A stretch of DNA of 64,000 nt, from NCBI GenBank assembly GCA_949283785.1, contig CASDTR010000021.1, positions 1 through 64,000 of the forward strand. Direction: 5' to 3'. Made by a program: the position numbers and the translations under genes. The DNA comes from an uncultured Oscillospiraceae bacterium (GTDB lineage Bacteria; Bacillota; Clostridia; Oscillospirales; Acutalibacteraceae). This document shows positions 33,481-41,605 of the stretch, piece after piece. The notes below the pieces were generated by a model. It worked only from the letters and a program-made list of their open reading frames with translations. It made no database searches and was not told the origin of the DNA. Within the stretch, counting starts at the first letter, position 1, and every line of letters begins with the position of its first letter.

Positions 33481-34365
33481 TCAAATTCCCGTAAAGTCAA
33501 AATCAGGAATATACTGCTTGCGTGCCGAAGAAAGCTCCTGGAGAAAGCCGTCCTCAAAGCCCATTTCCAGCATCGCGTTTAATACTTTGTCATATTCTCT
33601 TGCGGTGATTTTCCTGTTTATTTCGGGGAACTCCTCCGCCCGTGAGCAGGGGGTGTACTGGCACATAAGGCTTATGGGTATATTCTTAGGATAATTTTCC
33701 CAAATATACCTCAAGACCTTTATGGATTCATTTGTGTGCTGCGGGAGAATGAGATGCCTTATAATGACGCCATTTGTGATAAGTCCGTTTTCGTCGTATC
33801 GGGGCGCCCCCGTCTGCCTTATCATTTCGGCTATGGCTTTCGAGGCGTATTCAAAATAATCCGCAGCCCCTGAATACTTTTCGGAAACCTCAGAGCTGAT
33901 GTATTTAAAGTCGGGGAGGTAGACGTCGATAAGGCCGTCAAGGGAGCGTAGGGTCTCGACTCGCTCATAGCCTGAGCTGTTGTAGACAACGGGCACGGGG
34001 AGCTTTTTTCTTTTTAGAACGCGCCTTACGGATGCGGCAAAGTGGGTGGGGTTTACAAGATTTATGTTGTTTGCACCCTGAGCGACGAGCTCGTCGAAAA
34101 TTTCAGAGAGCCTTTCCTCAGTCACGGGGACGCCGAAGCCTCCCGTGCTGATTTTGCTGTTCTGGCAGAATACGCAGCCCAGGGAGCAGCCCGAGAAAAA
34201 TACCGTACCCGAGCCTTTTTCACCGCTTATGCAGGGCTCCTCCCAGAAATGCAGGGCGGCTCTTGCCAATACGGGGGCGTCAGGCATTTTGCAAAAGCCC
34301 GCAGAGGGCAGTTCTTTTTCTCTTTTTACCCCGCACATCCTCGGGCACAGGCAGCATTTTTCCAT
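33481..34365 (-). CDS. Radical SAM protein, PflX/pyruvate-formate-lyase-activase-like
   Basis: 294 residues. The Fe-S site is the CX3CX2C motif FSGCSLGCVFCQN (about 58-70), preceded by a Cys-rich start CCLCPRMCGVKRE that may hold another metal. It continues as the PflX (COG1313) type with INLVNPTHFA, YNSSGYERVETL and DVYLPDFKY. It should generate a 5'-deoxyadenosyl radical; the target is unknown. ATG 34365 follows GAAAGGAAATCACAT. It is transcribed away from coaX. Confidence 0.88.
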   Translation of the reverse strand: MEKCCLCPRMCGVKREKELPSAGFCKMPDAPVLARAALHFWEEPCISGEKGSGTVFFSGCSLGCVFCQNSKISTGGFGVPVTEERLSEIFDELVAQGANNINLVNPTHFAASVRRVLKRKKLPVPVVYNSSGYERVETLRSLDGLIDVYLPDFKYISSEVSEKYSGAADYFEYASKAIAEMIRQTGAPRYDENGLITNGVIIRHLILPQHTNESIKVLRYIWENYPKNIPISLMCQYTPCSRAEEFPEINRKITAREYDKVLNAMLEMGFEDGFLQELSSARKQYIPDFDFTGI

Positions 34366-34491
34366 ATGTGATTTCCTTTCAGCAACAGAAATTTTCTATT
34401 TTTACAAGACGGTTTCGGTAAAGGTACGAAAGACGAGTATTCTTGTCTGCTTTTTATAATAGTAAGCTCAGGGAATTTTTTCAACCTTAAA

Positions 34492-34520
34492 TTGATTTAT
34501 CGTGCTTTTTGCGATATAAT
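34492..34520 (+). promoter_or_regulatory. Promoter of coaX
   Basis: TTGATT (34492-34497), 17-nt spacer, TATAAT (34515-34520). Confidence 0.8.
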
Positions 34521-34612
34521 ACAACCGCTGAATCTTGGTCAGCATTAGAATCGTAGTTATAAACAGGCAGTTTATTTCATAGAGCCGAGACATATAATGC
34601 GGAGGTGTCTTG

Positions 34613-35386
34613 ATGGTATTGACAATTGATATAGGCAACACAAATATAACCTTGGGAGCATATAAAAAGGATGAGCTTGTGTTCATTCTGCGCCTTTCGA
34701 CGGACAGGAGGAGGACAAGGGATCAGTATGCGGCGGAGTTTCACGACCTGCTGCGTCTGAAGGGAGTAAAGGGCTCTGATTTTTCGGGGGCCATTATCGG
34801 TTCCGTCGTTCCTGAGCTTACGAGGGCAGTTAAAGAGGCCGTGGAGTTTGTCACGGGCCGCACGCCGCTCATGGTAGGCCCCGGAATAAAGACAGGCCTT
34901 AATATCCGCACCGACGATCCGGGAGAGCTGGGCGCAGACCTTGTGGCGGGAGCCGTTGCTGCTATTGAGTTTTTCCCGCTGCCCTGTCTGGTCATGGATC
35001 TGGGCACCGCAACAAAAATCAGCGTAATAGACGAAAAAGGAGTTTTCAGAGGCTGCACCATTGCGGCGGGAGTGGGAATATCCGTTGAGGCCCTTGCCAC
35101 GAGGACCTCACAGCTTCCGGGTATCAGCCTTTCGGCTCCGTCCCATACAATAGGTACAAATACAATTGACTGTATGCAGTCAGGTACCGTGTTCGGTACC
35201 GCCGCGATGCTCGACGGAATGGCGGACAGAATCGAGGATGAGCTGGGCTGTCCAGTAAAAAGCATAGTTGCCACGGGAGGCTTTGCCGGGGAAATAGTGC
35301 GCAACTGCCGCAGAAAGGCGAGCTTTGACGGCGATCTTATCCTCAAGGGCCTGAAGCTTCTCTATGACAGAAATTCTGCGAAATAA
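34613..35386 (+). CDS. coaX: Type III pantothenate kinase
   Basis: First step of coenzyme A synthesis, pantothenate to 4'-phosphopantothenate; the type III enzyme needs a monovalent cation. The 257-residue protein starts LTIDIGNTNITLGAY (nucleotide-binding loop with the catalytic Asp) and has ELGADLVAGAVAA and VMDLGTATKISVID, then GCTIAAGVGIS and VATGGFAGEIV. ATG 34613 follows GGAGGTGTCTTG. The downstream ECF S-component probably imports its substrate. Confidence 0.94.
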   Translation: MVLTIDIGNTNITLGAYKKDELVFILRLSTDRRRTRDQYAAEFHDLLRLKGVKGSDFSGAIIGSVVPELTRAVKEAVEFVTGRTPLMVGPGIKTGLNIRTDDPGELGADLVAGAVAAIEFFPLPCLVMDLGTATKISVIDEKGVFRGCTIAAGVGISVEALATRTSQLPGISLSAPSHTIGTNTIDCMQSGTVFGTAAMLDGMADRIEDELGCPVKSIVATGGFAGEIVRNCRRKASFDGDLILKGLKLLYDRNSAK

Positions 35387-35404
35387 AAATATGTAATTTA
35401 TATA

Positions 35405-35433
35405 TTGTTATTTTGCTGCTTTGCAGTTAAAAT
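35405..35433 (+). promoter_or_regulatory. Promoter of the ECF S-component gene
   Basis: TTGTTA (35405-35410), 17-nt spacer, TAAAAT (35428-35433). The start is expected near 35440. Confidence 0.65.
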
Positions 35434-35440
35434 AGATTTT

Positions 35441-35529
35441 CAGGTTATACCGCTGTTTTCGTTTAACGGTAAGGCGTGAATAAAACACGCCCCGGCGCTG
35501 CATCCTTTAAAGGAGCAGCAGCAAGGAGG
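35441..35529 (+). promoter_or_regulatory. Structured leader of the ECF gene, possible riboswitch
   Basis: Three hairpins follow in about 80 nt: TACCG/CGGTA (35448-35452 with 35467-35471), GGCGTG/CACGCC (35473-35478 with 35486-35491), and GCTGC(A)TCCT/AGGAGCAGC (35497-35506 with 35511-35519, TTAA loop). The last one ends 3 nt before the AAGGAGG ribosome site at 35523. I do not recognise a known aptamer. Pairing is seen; a ligand-binding role is inferred. Confidence 0.4.
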
Positions 35530-35538
35530 TAATAATTA

Positions 35539-36351
35539 ATGAAAAGCAAAAAATCAACTCAGAGCGTACTTACGCTCACTCAGCTGGGAGTGCTTTCCGC
35601 TCTCATCATCCTTTTGACCTTTGTGCCCAACATCGGATACATCAGCTACGGCGTGCTGAGTATCACGATTATCCACATCCCCGTAATTATCGGCGCAATC
35701 GTCATGGGACCCAAATCAGGCGCGATTCTCGGCGCCGTATGGGGTATTTCCTGTATCGTAAAGGCTGTTCTGGCGCCGCCTTCTCCCCTTGAGGGCGCGA
35801 TTTTCTGGAATCCCGCCGTATCTCTCATCCCCCGTGTACTTGCGGGCTTTATAGCTGGCTTGGTCTTTGTTATCGCTTCAAAGACGGATAAAGTCGGCAA
35901 AGCCGCTCAGATCATCGCCGCTGTTATCGCCGCTCTTCTTGCAGGCGTAGCAATAACCTCTGCTGTTAGCTTTGCCAAAGAGGCACAGTGGGCGGGCTTA
36001 GCCGTAGCGATAATAGGAGCCGCCGTTTTTGCACTCATCATAGCCGGCTGCCTCTATCTTCTCTTGGCTCGCAGCAAAGAGGGAGAAAAGGGCAAAAAGA
36101 ACAACATACCCGCAGGCGTTGCAGCAATCGCGGGCTGCATCACCAACACCGTTTTCGTAATGGGCGCAATTTACATTTTCCACGGCGGAGAATTCGGCCG
36201 GGAGCTTGGAATCACCGTTATGTCCTTCGGCGGTTTCCTCAAATATGTCCTTGCGGCATTTACCATAAATGCGGTTCTCGAGATTGTGGCGGCCATAGTT
36301 ATCGCCGTTCCCGTGAGCATGGCTCTTAAAAAAGTAAAGACAAGAGTATAA
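35539..36351 (+). CDS. ECF transporter S component, probably for pantothenate
   Basis: 270 residues, highly hydrophobic, longer than the usual 180-210. It has the S-component features VLSALIILLTFVPNIGYISYGVLSITIIHIPVIIGAIVMGPKSGAILG near the N-terminus and FWNPAVSLIPRVLAGFIAG. A middle insertion of about 60 residues carries a charged loop (ARSKEGEKGKKNN). It binds a vitamin and docks on a shared EcfT-EcfA module encoded elsewhere. Pantothenate is inferred from coaX next door; the sequence alone would also fit another vitamin. ATG 35539 follows AAGGAGG. Confidence 0.82.
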   Translation: MKSKKSTQSVLTLTQLGVLSALIILLTFVPNIGYISYGVLSITIIHIPVIIGAIVMGPKSGAILGAVWGISCIVKAVLAPPSPLEGAIFWNPAVSLIPRVLAGFIAGLVFVIASKTDKVGKAAQIIAAVIAALLAGVAITSAVSFAKEAQWAGLAVAIIGAAVFALIIAGCLYLLLARSKEGEKGKKNNIPAGVAAIAGCITNTVFVMGAIYIFHGGEFGRELGITVMSFGGFLKYVLAAFTINAVLEIVAAIVIAVPVSMALKKVKTRV

Positions 36352-36411
36352 TTTCAAATCTTAAAATAACGATAAGAAACGAAAACAGTTAAGTATATAT
36401 AAAGCAAAATC

Positions 36412-36441
36412 AGGCTTCGCCTTAAAGGGCGGAGCCTTTTT
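36412..36441 (+). terminator. Terminator of the ECF S-component gene
   Basis: AGGCTTCGCC (36412-36421) pairs with GGCGGAGCCT (36428-36437), followed by TTTTT. Confidence 0.85.
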
Positions 36442-36507
36442 GATGCTGTTGATGTTTTGATGCCGCTGTGTTATTATCAAAATAATTGATAAAAAGGGGA
36501 TTTTCAA

Positions 36508-36996
36508 ATGGACGGACATTTGAGAAATATGGCGTCGGTTTACATTATGAGTGAAAATAAAATGCTGATGCTGTACAGAATCGGCTAACAGGTCGCGGCG
36601 CCGTCACGGTGCGGTATAGGCGGACATTTTGAGAAGGACGAGCTTAACGACGCTGAAAAAGCGATGCTCAGAGAACTGAAAGAAGAAATCAACCTTCAAA
36701 AGAATGAGTTGGAAAATGTAAAACTCAGATATATAGCCCTGAGAAATAAGAACGGTGAAATACGAATAAACTAATATTTTTTCGCTGATTTGCGTAAAGG
36801 GGTCAGCGTTCGGAGCTTTTGCAGTGAGGGAAAGCTGCAATGGGTGGATTTTGAAAAAGTCACAGAGAAGAAAATGCCTTATACAGCTGAGTATGTGCTT
36901 AAACACTATATGGAAAAAGGACGATATACCGACTGTTTATACTGCGCAGCAGCTGAAAAAGAAAAGGTTGTCTTTTCTGAGCTGGAAGATTTTTAA
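36508..36996 (+). pseudogene. Nudix hydrolase pseudogene with two in-frame TAA codons
   Basis: A single uninterrupted frame reads MDGHLRNMASVYIMSENKM... and contains a Nudix box GGHFEKDELNDAEKAMLRELKEEINL. It continues to a normal C-terminus (MPYTAEYVLKHYMEKGRYTD...). TAA occurs at 36586-36588, just before the box, where relatives commonly have Ser, and at 36772-36774, where they have Tyr. Each could be a single base change (TCA or TAT to TAA). There is no frameshift, so inactivation is recent. The Gly that normally follows EExG is Asn here. Confidence 0.82.
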
Positions 36997-37101
36997 GTTA
37001 TCAGCAAAAATTGACCTCCTTAAAATGACCGAAAATTGTATATTTAACTATGACACTTTTTCTGCTATCATGTATGCATAAAGAAAAGAGAGGTGTCATT
37101 T

Positions 37102-37926
37102 ATGAAAAGAATTGTTACGATTCAGGATATTTCATGTCTGGGAAAGTGCTCCATTACCGTTGCGCTCCCGATAATTTCCGCAATGGGCGTTGAGGCGGCC
37201 ATTATCCCCACCGCCGTATTGTCCACACATACAATGTTCAAGGGCTTTACCTGCAAGGATCTTGACGATCAGATTGTGCCCATTACGGACCACTGGAAAA
37301 ACGAGGGCATCAAATTTGACGGAATTTATACGGGTTATCTCGCCTCGGGCCAGCAGATAGCTACCGTTATGTCGGTGATCGATAAGCTTAAGGACGGCAC
37401 CCTTGTTGTCGTTGACCCTGCCATGGCAGATAACGGCAAGCTTTATCCTGCTTTTGACAGCGAGTTCCCTAAGGAGATGGCAAAGCTCTGCGGCAAGGCG
37501 GATATAGTTCTTCCTAACATTACCGAGGCCAGCTTCCTTACGGGCAGCGAATACAAAACAGAGTATGATGAAAGCTATATTGACGATCTTCTCAAAAAGG
37601 TTGCGGCTCTTGGCAGCAAAAAGGTAGTGCTTAAAGGCGTTGTACTTGACGGTAAATACGGGGTTATCTGCTACGACAGCAAGACAGGCGAAAAGACCAT
37701 GTACAGCCATGAAAAAATACCCGTAAGCTATCACGGTACTGGCGACGTATTCTCCTCCACCTTTGTAGGAGCCGTTATGAGGGGTAAAACCATAGAGGAA
37801 GCCGTGCGCCTTGCAGCGGATTACACCGTCGAGTGCATCAGGATCACCTATTCGAGAGAGGGCGCAAACTGGTACGGCGTCGATTTTGAGACGGCAATGC
37901 CCTTCCTTATTGACAGGCTTAAATAA
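37102..37926 (+). CDS. pdxY: Pyridoxal/pyridoxamine kinase
   Basis: ATP-dependent phosphorylation of vitamin B6 vitamers (salvage of PLP). About 274 residues of the ribokinase fold: RIVTIQDISCLGKCSITVALPI at the N-terminus, YTGYLASGQQI, VVDPAMADNGKLY, and the anion hole/catalytic motif YHGTGDVFSSTFVGAVMRG. ATG 37102 follows AGAGGTGTCATTT; an in-frame GTG at 37093 lies inside that site. It heads a two-gene unit with the Fe-S protein 44 nt downstream. Confidence 0.92.
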   Translation: MKRIVTIQDISCLGKCSITVALPIISAMGVEAAIIPTAVLSTHTMFKGFTCKDLDDQIVPITDHWKNEGIKFDGIYTGYLASGQQIATVMSVIDKLKDGTLVVVDPAMADNGKLYPAFDSEFPKEMAKLCGKADIVLPNITEASFLTGSEYKTEYDESYIDDLLKKVAALGSKKVVLKGVVLDGKYGVICYDSKTGEKTMYSHEKIPVSYHGTGDVFSSTFVGAVMRGKTIEEAVRLAADYTVECIRITYSREGANWYGVDFETAMPFLIDRLK

Positions 37927-37970
37927 TTGATTATCCGTTGCCTTAAATTGCGCTGAGAGGGGAAATTTCA

Positions 37971-38648
37971 TTGACTGATATACAAAGAGAGCTGAAAGAA
38001 TTTCTTCTTTCGGCGGGAGCTTCGGACGTGGGCTTCGCGGAAATTGACGACGGGGATTTCGGTTCCTGCCGCTGGGGCGTAAGCGTTGCGGTAAAACTTT
38101 CAGACGCCATAGTCGATGAAATAGACGGCGCTCCCACCCACACCTATTTCAGCCATTACAGGGCGGTCAACGCCCTTATAGATTCCCTTCTTTTAAGAGC
38201 GGGACTGTTTCTCGAAAAAAGGGGATACAGGTATATCACCGTTGCCGCCTCCCAGAGCATAAACAAGGACGGCTGGAATTACTGCGGCCGCTATTCCCAC
38301 AAGAAGCTGGCGTACCTCGCGGGGCTGGGAACGGTAGGCAGGAATTCCCTTTTCCTCCACAGGGAATACGGAGCGAGAGTGCGCCTCGGTTCACTTTTTA
38401 CGGATTGTCCCCTTGAGCGGGAAGTGCCGATTCCGGAAAACATCTGTATCGGCTGCAATCTCTGCGCCGAAGCCTGTCCTTCGGGAGCCATAAAGGGCAG
38501 GGACTGGTATCCGGGGATAGACAGGAGCGAAATTTTCGAGCCTGAAAAATGCAGCACGTTTATGAAAAAGGAATTTAAAATGATAGGCAGGGGAGCCGTC
38601 TGCGGAATCTGCATGAAGGTGTGCCCTGCGGGGAAAAGCAGAAAGTAA
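37971..38648 (+). CDS. QueG-related double [4Fe-4S] protein
   Basis: 225 residues. The C-terminal third carries two ferredoxin-type cysteine sets, CIGCNLCAEACPSGAIKG and CGICMKVCPAG with an earlier Cys at EKCSTF. Upstream, YSHKKLAYLAGLGTVGRNSLFLHREYGARVRLGSLFTD is the region shared with epoxyqueuosine reductase QueG. It is shorter than QueG (about 310-380), so it is better called a relative of unknown substrate than QueG itself. The start is TTG 37971, behind GAGAGGGGAAATTTCA. Confidence 0.82.
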   Translation: MTDIQRELKEFLLSAGASDVGFAEIDDGDFGSCRWGVSVAVKLSDAIVDEIDGAPTHTYFSHYRAVNALIDSLLLRAGLFLEKRGYRYITVAASQSINKDGWNYCGRYSHKKLAYLAGLGTVGRNSLFLHREYGARVRLGSLFTDCPLEREVPIPENICIGCNLCAEACPSGAIKGRDWYPGIDRSEIFEPEKCSTFMKKEFKMIGRGAVCGICMKVCPAGKSRK

Positions 38649-38660
38649 ACAGGCAAAGAA

Positions 38661-38687
38661 AAACCCGTCGGAATTTCCGACGGGTTT
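38661..38687 (+). terminator. Terminator of the pdxY operon
   Basis: A 12-bp stem AAACCCGTCGGA / TCCGACGGGTTT with a 3-nt loop, then AAAAC; it can work in both directions. Confidence 0.8.
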
Positions 38688-38713
38688 AAAACTGTTAAAA
38701 ACAAAATTCAGCA

Positions 38714-38776
38714 CACACCCTTGTCTCCCTTGTGTAAAGGGAGATGTCAAAACGCAGTTTTGACAGAGGGATTGTA
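38714..38776. repeat. Double-hairpin interspersed element
   Basis: CTCCCTT (38725-38731) pairs with AAGGGAG (38737-38743), then GTCAAAA (38746-38752) with TTTTGAC (38758-38764), ending AGAGGGATTGT. Elements of this form (CTCCCTT-loop-AAGGGAGATGTC...GACAGAGGGATTG) are, as I recall, scattered in intergenic spaces of gut Clostridia. No second copy is in this window. The rest of 38688-38961 holds no gene. Confidence 0.55.
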
Positions 38777-38880
38777 TGATACTACGCTGTTTTCTGCACT
38801 GCATTGAGATCACTTTAATCGTGAAAAACAGCAACTCAAAAGCTGTTTAAGAATAAAAATGACTTTATCGACAAGCTGAC

Positions 38881-38912
38881 CCCGTCTGCTTCTTGCAGAC
38901 GGGAAATTTTTT
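38881..38912 (+). terminator. Terminator-like hairpin
   Basis: CCCGTCTGC (38881-38889) pairs with GCAGACGGG (38895-38903), followed by AAATTTTTT on the plus strand. The transcript it would end is unclear. Confidence 0.6.
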
Positions 38913-38961
38913 AGTTATTAGGGAAAAATTAATTTTATACAAATGATTTTGCCTTGCACTT

Positions 38962-39858
38962 TTATCTGAGCGGACGATCTTCAGAATCTTTAAAACCGCC
39001 GAAAATTATTATAAAGAAATCTATGAAGGTACCAAATCCGAACAATCCAACAGTAAGCAGCCACAAAATACCGGTACCTATTTTCCCAGTATAAAAGCGG
39101 TGGATGCCAAGATAACCGAAGAAAAAGCACAGCAATGCCGCCACAGCTTTGCTTTTAGTTGAATAATAAGCGGTGGATGAAAAATTGACGACATTCGGAT
39201 TTTGTTCCGTAGATGAATTGTTTGAATTTTCACTGCTTGATTTGTTCAGTTGCGTCTTTTTGCTAATATATTTTTCAATTATCTCAAAATATGTTTTTGT
39301 TAAAACATATGATAAAACAGCACTGATAAGATATGCTATTATACTTGCAATAGCACTAAAAAGTGAATATGTATATAATATTCCTTCGGAAAAGAAGCCA
39401 AACTCCTGCGAAGCGTAAGTAGCTATGTATGGAAGTACGTTTGACAAGATGGTATTCATAAAGCTAATAGTTAAAATAGGAATCGCAAAAGATACAGTTG
39501 CTATTTTTTTAATTGTTGTCGGTTGATTAGATAAAGCGATTGTCGATAATGCAAAGACAATAATCATCGGAATAAGGTACAATACAGCACTTATAACGCT
39601 GTACCATACAGAATCACTGGTGCCTGGTACCAAATTGCTCTCAAACCAATTATACACAAGAAAAGAGATCAAGCTTTGTGAAATAAGTACTGAAAATATA
39701 AAACATAGTATAACTGCAACCGGAGCAAACCACGCACATGTACGTAATGGCTTCGGAGTAAAAGTTTTATTCTGGTGAAAAAGTTCGGTTGCATAACGGT
39801 TACACGTTTGGCAATACCCGTTTTCATCTAACTGGTTTCCGCATTGACTGCAATACAT
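38962..39858 (-). CDS. Zinc-ribbon / TM2-domain membrane protein
   Basis: 298 residues. The N-terminus is a zinc ribbon (MYCSQCGNQLDENGYCQTC, two CxxC pairs). The middle has four or five hydrophobic helices (about 42-210), then a polar Ser/Asn-rich linker. The C-terminal 65 residues are a TM2 domain (KSKAVAALLCFFFGYLGIHRFYTGKIG). The function of this architecture is not known. ATG 39858 follows TAGGAGGCCTATT. The gene is A+T-richer than its surroundings and stands alone. Confidence 0.85.
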   Translation of the reverse strand: MYCSQCGNQLDENGYCQTCNRYATELFHQNKTFTPKPLRTCAWFAPVAVILCFIFSVLISQSLISFLVYNWFESNLVPGTSDSVWYSVISAVLYLIPMIIVFALSTIALSNQPTTIKKIATVSFAIPILTISFMNTILSNVLPYIATYASQEFGFFSEGILYTYSLFSAIASIIAYLISAVLSYVLTKTYFEIIEKYISKKTQLNKSSSENSNNSSTEQNPNVVNFSSTAYYSTKSKAVAALLCFFFGYLGIHRFYTGKIGTGILWLLTVGLFGFGTFIDFFIIIFGGFKDSEDRPLR

Positions 39859-40042
39859 AATAGGCCTCCTAAAATTATTTATTATTTATAAACATATGAT
39901 ATCAAAAGCACTTTACAAAGTCAACAATATATTTAGACAAAGTATTATATATAAACAAAAAGACCGCTGTAAAAGCGATCTTTTTAAACATGTGCTGGTT
40001 AATGTTGTATTGCTATTTTGCTTACGGTGTAATCCGGCGCCT

Positions 40043-40642
40043 TTACTGGGCAGCTTTTGCCGTTACGTCCTCGGTTAATGAATTGGCTTTGGCTTTCAGG
40101 TTTACAATGGTGAAGCCTGTCATTATATTCGTGGAGGAGAAGCCGAAACGGTAATTTCCCACATCCTTGGTATAGGACGTTTCGCCGTTGTAGGATTCGG
40201 GAAGGTTTACTTTCAGTTCTTCAATAATTGCGTCTGCGTCGGCTTCCGTAAGCTCTGTAAATGAGAGAATAGAATATCCCGAAATTTTGCAGAAATCGTC
40301 CACGGTACTCTGGCTTATCTCGCCGTCGGCCGTCTTGCCCGAGCCCACAAACCAGACTGAGCTCTTTATGAACTCTTTAGAGCTCTTATCCGCTGAGGCG
40401 AGTAGGGTGACCTTGGAGCTGCCTGCGGAGAAATCGAAAGAATAGTTATAATTGATTGTGTTTTTGTCGCTGGATTCAGCAATGAGAATATCTTTTTCTT
40501 CTATTTTATAATCAGAGGAAATCTCGTCAAATTTTTCAATTCCGTCGGTAACCATGTTTTTCTCAGCCATGCATCCGAAAAAGAGAAGTGTAAGTGTAAG
40601 TGAAAGCAGGACACAGACTGTGGATTTAAGGGCGTGTTTCAT
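40043..40642 (-). CDS. Putative secreted lipoprotein of unknown function
   Basis: 199 residues. An N-terminal signal (LKSTVCVLLSLTLTLLFFGC) ends in a lipobox-like FFGC, followed by a charged mature region without recognised motifs. The mature part looks all beta/alpha mixed, with a C-terminal NYRFGFSSTNIMTGFTIVNL stretch. ATG 40642 follows GAGGTGATTTA. No partner is nearby; it is transcribed away from the pur operon. Confidence 0.72.
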   Translation of the reverse strand: MKHALKSTVCVLLSLTLTLLFFGCMAEKNMVTDGIEKFDEISSDYKIEEKDILIAESSDKNTINYNYSFDFSAGSSKVTLLASADKSSKEFIKSSVWFVGSGKTADGEISQSTVDDFCKISGYSILSFTELTEADADAIIEELKVNLPESYNGETSYTKDVGNYRFGFSSTNIMTGFTIVNLKAKANSLTEDVTAKAAQ

Positions 40643-40807
40643 TAAATCACCTCATACGCATATTTTTACAAATACATCATAAAGGAATGTTTGGGCGCTG
40701 TCAATCGTCATAATGCCGAATAAAGGCAAAGTATACAAAACATTATGCACAACTAAAGGCCTTAATCAATCTATATGTAGAAAAAAAACAAAAGCCGCCG
40801 CAATGTA

Positions 40808-40836
40808 TTGAAATTATCCATGTTTTGCAATAAAAT
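40808..40836 (+). promoter_or_regulatory. Candidate promoter of the pur operon leader
   Basis: TTGAAA (40808-40813), 17-nt spacer, TAAAAT (40831-40836). It would give a leader of about 205 nt before purE, with a short ORF and a terminator in it. Confidence 0.6.
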
Positions 40837-40885
40837 ATTTGGGTATTGATATAACAAATTGGTAGGTGAGCGCAGGGTGGCCTGT

Positions 40886-40969
40886 ATGTCGGTTAAGCAT
40901 ATTGAAGTAAAACTGAATAATAGGTTTACCGAAAAACTCAGTATCAGTGTGTCAAAAACCAAAATGTAA
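40886..40969 (+). CDS. Possible leader ORF before the pur terminator (27 aa)
   Basis: ATG 40886 follows AGGGTGGCCTGT and runs to TAA 40969, five nt before the terminator stem. The peptide starts MSVKHIEVKLNNRFTEK and has no strong amino-acid bias. It may be a leader ORF, a gene remnant or chance. The frame extends upstream to 40859 (TTG). Confidence 0.3.
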   Translation: MSVKHIEVKLNNRFTEKLSISVSKTKM

Positions 40970-40974
40970 AAAGC

Positions 40975-41001
40975 AGGCTGCGAAATAACCGCAGCCTTTT
41001 T
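40975..41001 (+). terminator. Terminator just upstream of purE, possible attenuator
   Basis: AGGCTGCG (40975-40982) pairs with CGCAGCCT (40990-40997), 7-nt loop, then TTTTT. It lies only about 50 nt before the purE start, with no room for a good separate promoter after it, so it may control readthrough into the pur genes. Confidence 0.8.
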
Positions 41002-41049
41002 ACTTTGGTAAAATCACCGAATTTATTGTATTGAAAGGATGTCAAGAGT

Positions 41050-41544
41050 ATGAAAAAGGTAGCTGTAATAATGGGCAGCGACAGCGATTTGCCCGTAGTG
41101 GGCAAGGCCGTAAAGAAGCTTGCCGAGTTCGGAGTTGAAACAGAGGTGCATGTAATGTCGGCCCACAGAACACCGATTCAGGCGGCGGAATTTTCATCCA
41201 AGGCTAAAGAAAACGGTTTCGGAGCCATTATTGCCGCAGCGGGAAAGGCTGCGCATCTTGCAGGTGTTCTGGCGGCTCATACAACTCTCCCCGTTATCGG
41301 AATACCCGTTAAGTCCTCTACTCTTGACGGACTTGACGCTCTTCTTGCAACAGTTCAGATGCCCTCAGGCATCCCCGTTGCCACTGTTGCCATAGACGGT
41401 GCCGAAAATGCGGCTATTCTCGCCGTGCAGATGCTGGCTCTTTCCGACGAGGGACTTGCGGCCAAGCTTGATCAGATGAAATCCGATATGGAAAAAGCGG
41501 TTATCGCTAAGGATAAGGCGCTGGCTGAAAGCCTTAAGGCATAA
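41050..41544 (+). CDS. purE: N5-carboxyaminoimidazole ribonucleotide mutase (PurE)
   Basis: Makes CAIR in purine synthesis. 164 residues, class I-like: MGSDSDLPVVGKA (phosphate loop), MSAHRTP with the catalytic His, AAAGKAAHLAGVLAAHTTLPVIGIPV, and VQMPSGIPVATVAIDGAENAA. It starts at ATG 41050 behind AAAGGATGTCAAGAGT. purK, the usual partner of a class I PurE, is not in the cluster and must be elsewhere or dispensable. Confidence 0.94.
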   Translation: MKKVAVIMGSDSDLPVVGKAVKKLAEFGVETEVHVMSAHRTPIQAAEFSSKAKENGFGAIIAAAGKAAHLAGVLAAHTTLPVIGIPVKSSTLDGLDALLATVQMPSGIPVATVAIDGAENAAILAVQMLALSDEGLAAKLDQMKSDMEKAVIAKDKALAESLKA

Positions 41545-41605
41545 GAGAAAACCGTTTTAACCTGTTAACGTTAATTTTGCAAAATCACTTTGGAGGCTGA
41601 TAAAT

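Noticed and set aside
40859..40969. Fragment of a recombinase or transposase before purE
   Set aside because: The short frame VGERRVACMSVKHIEVK... does not match a family I can name; kept only as a possible leader ORF.
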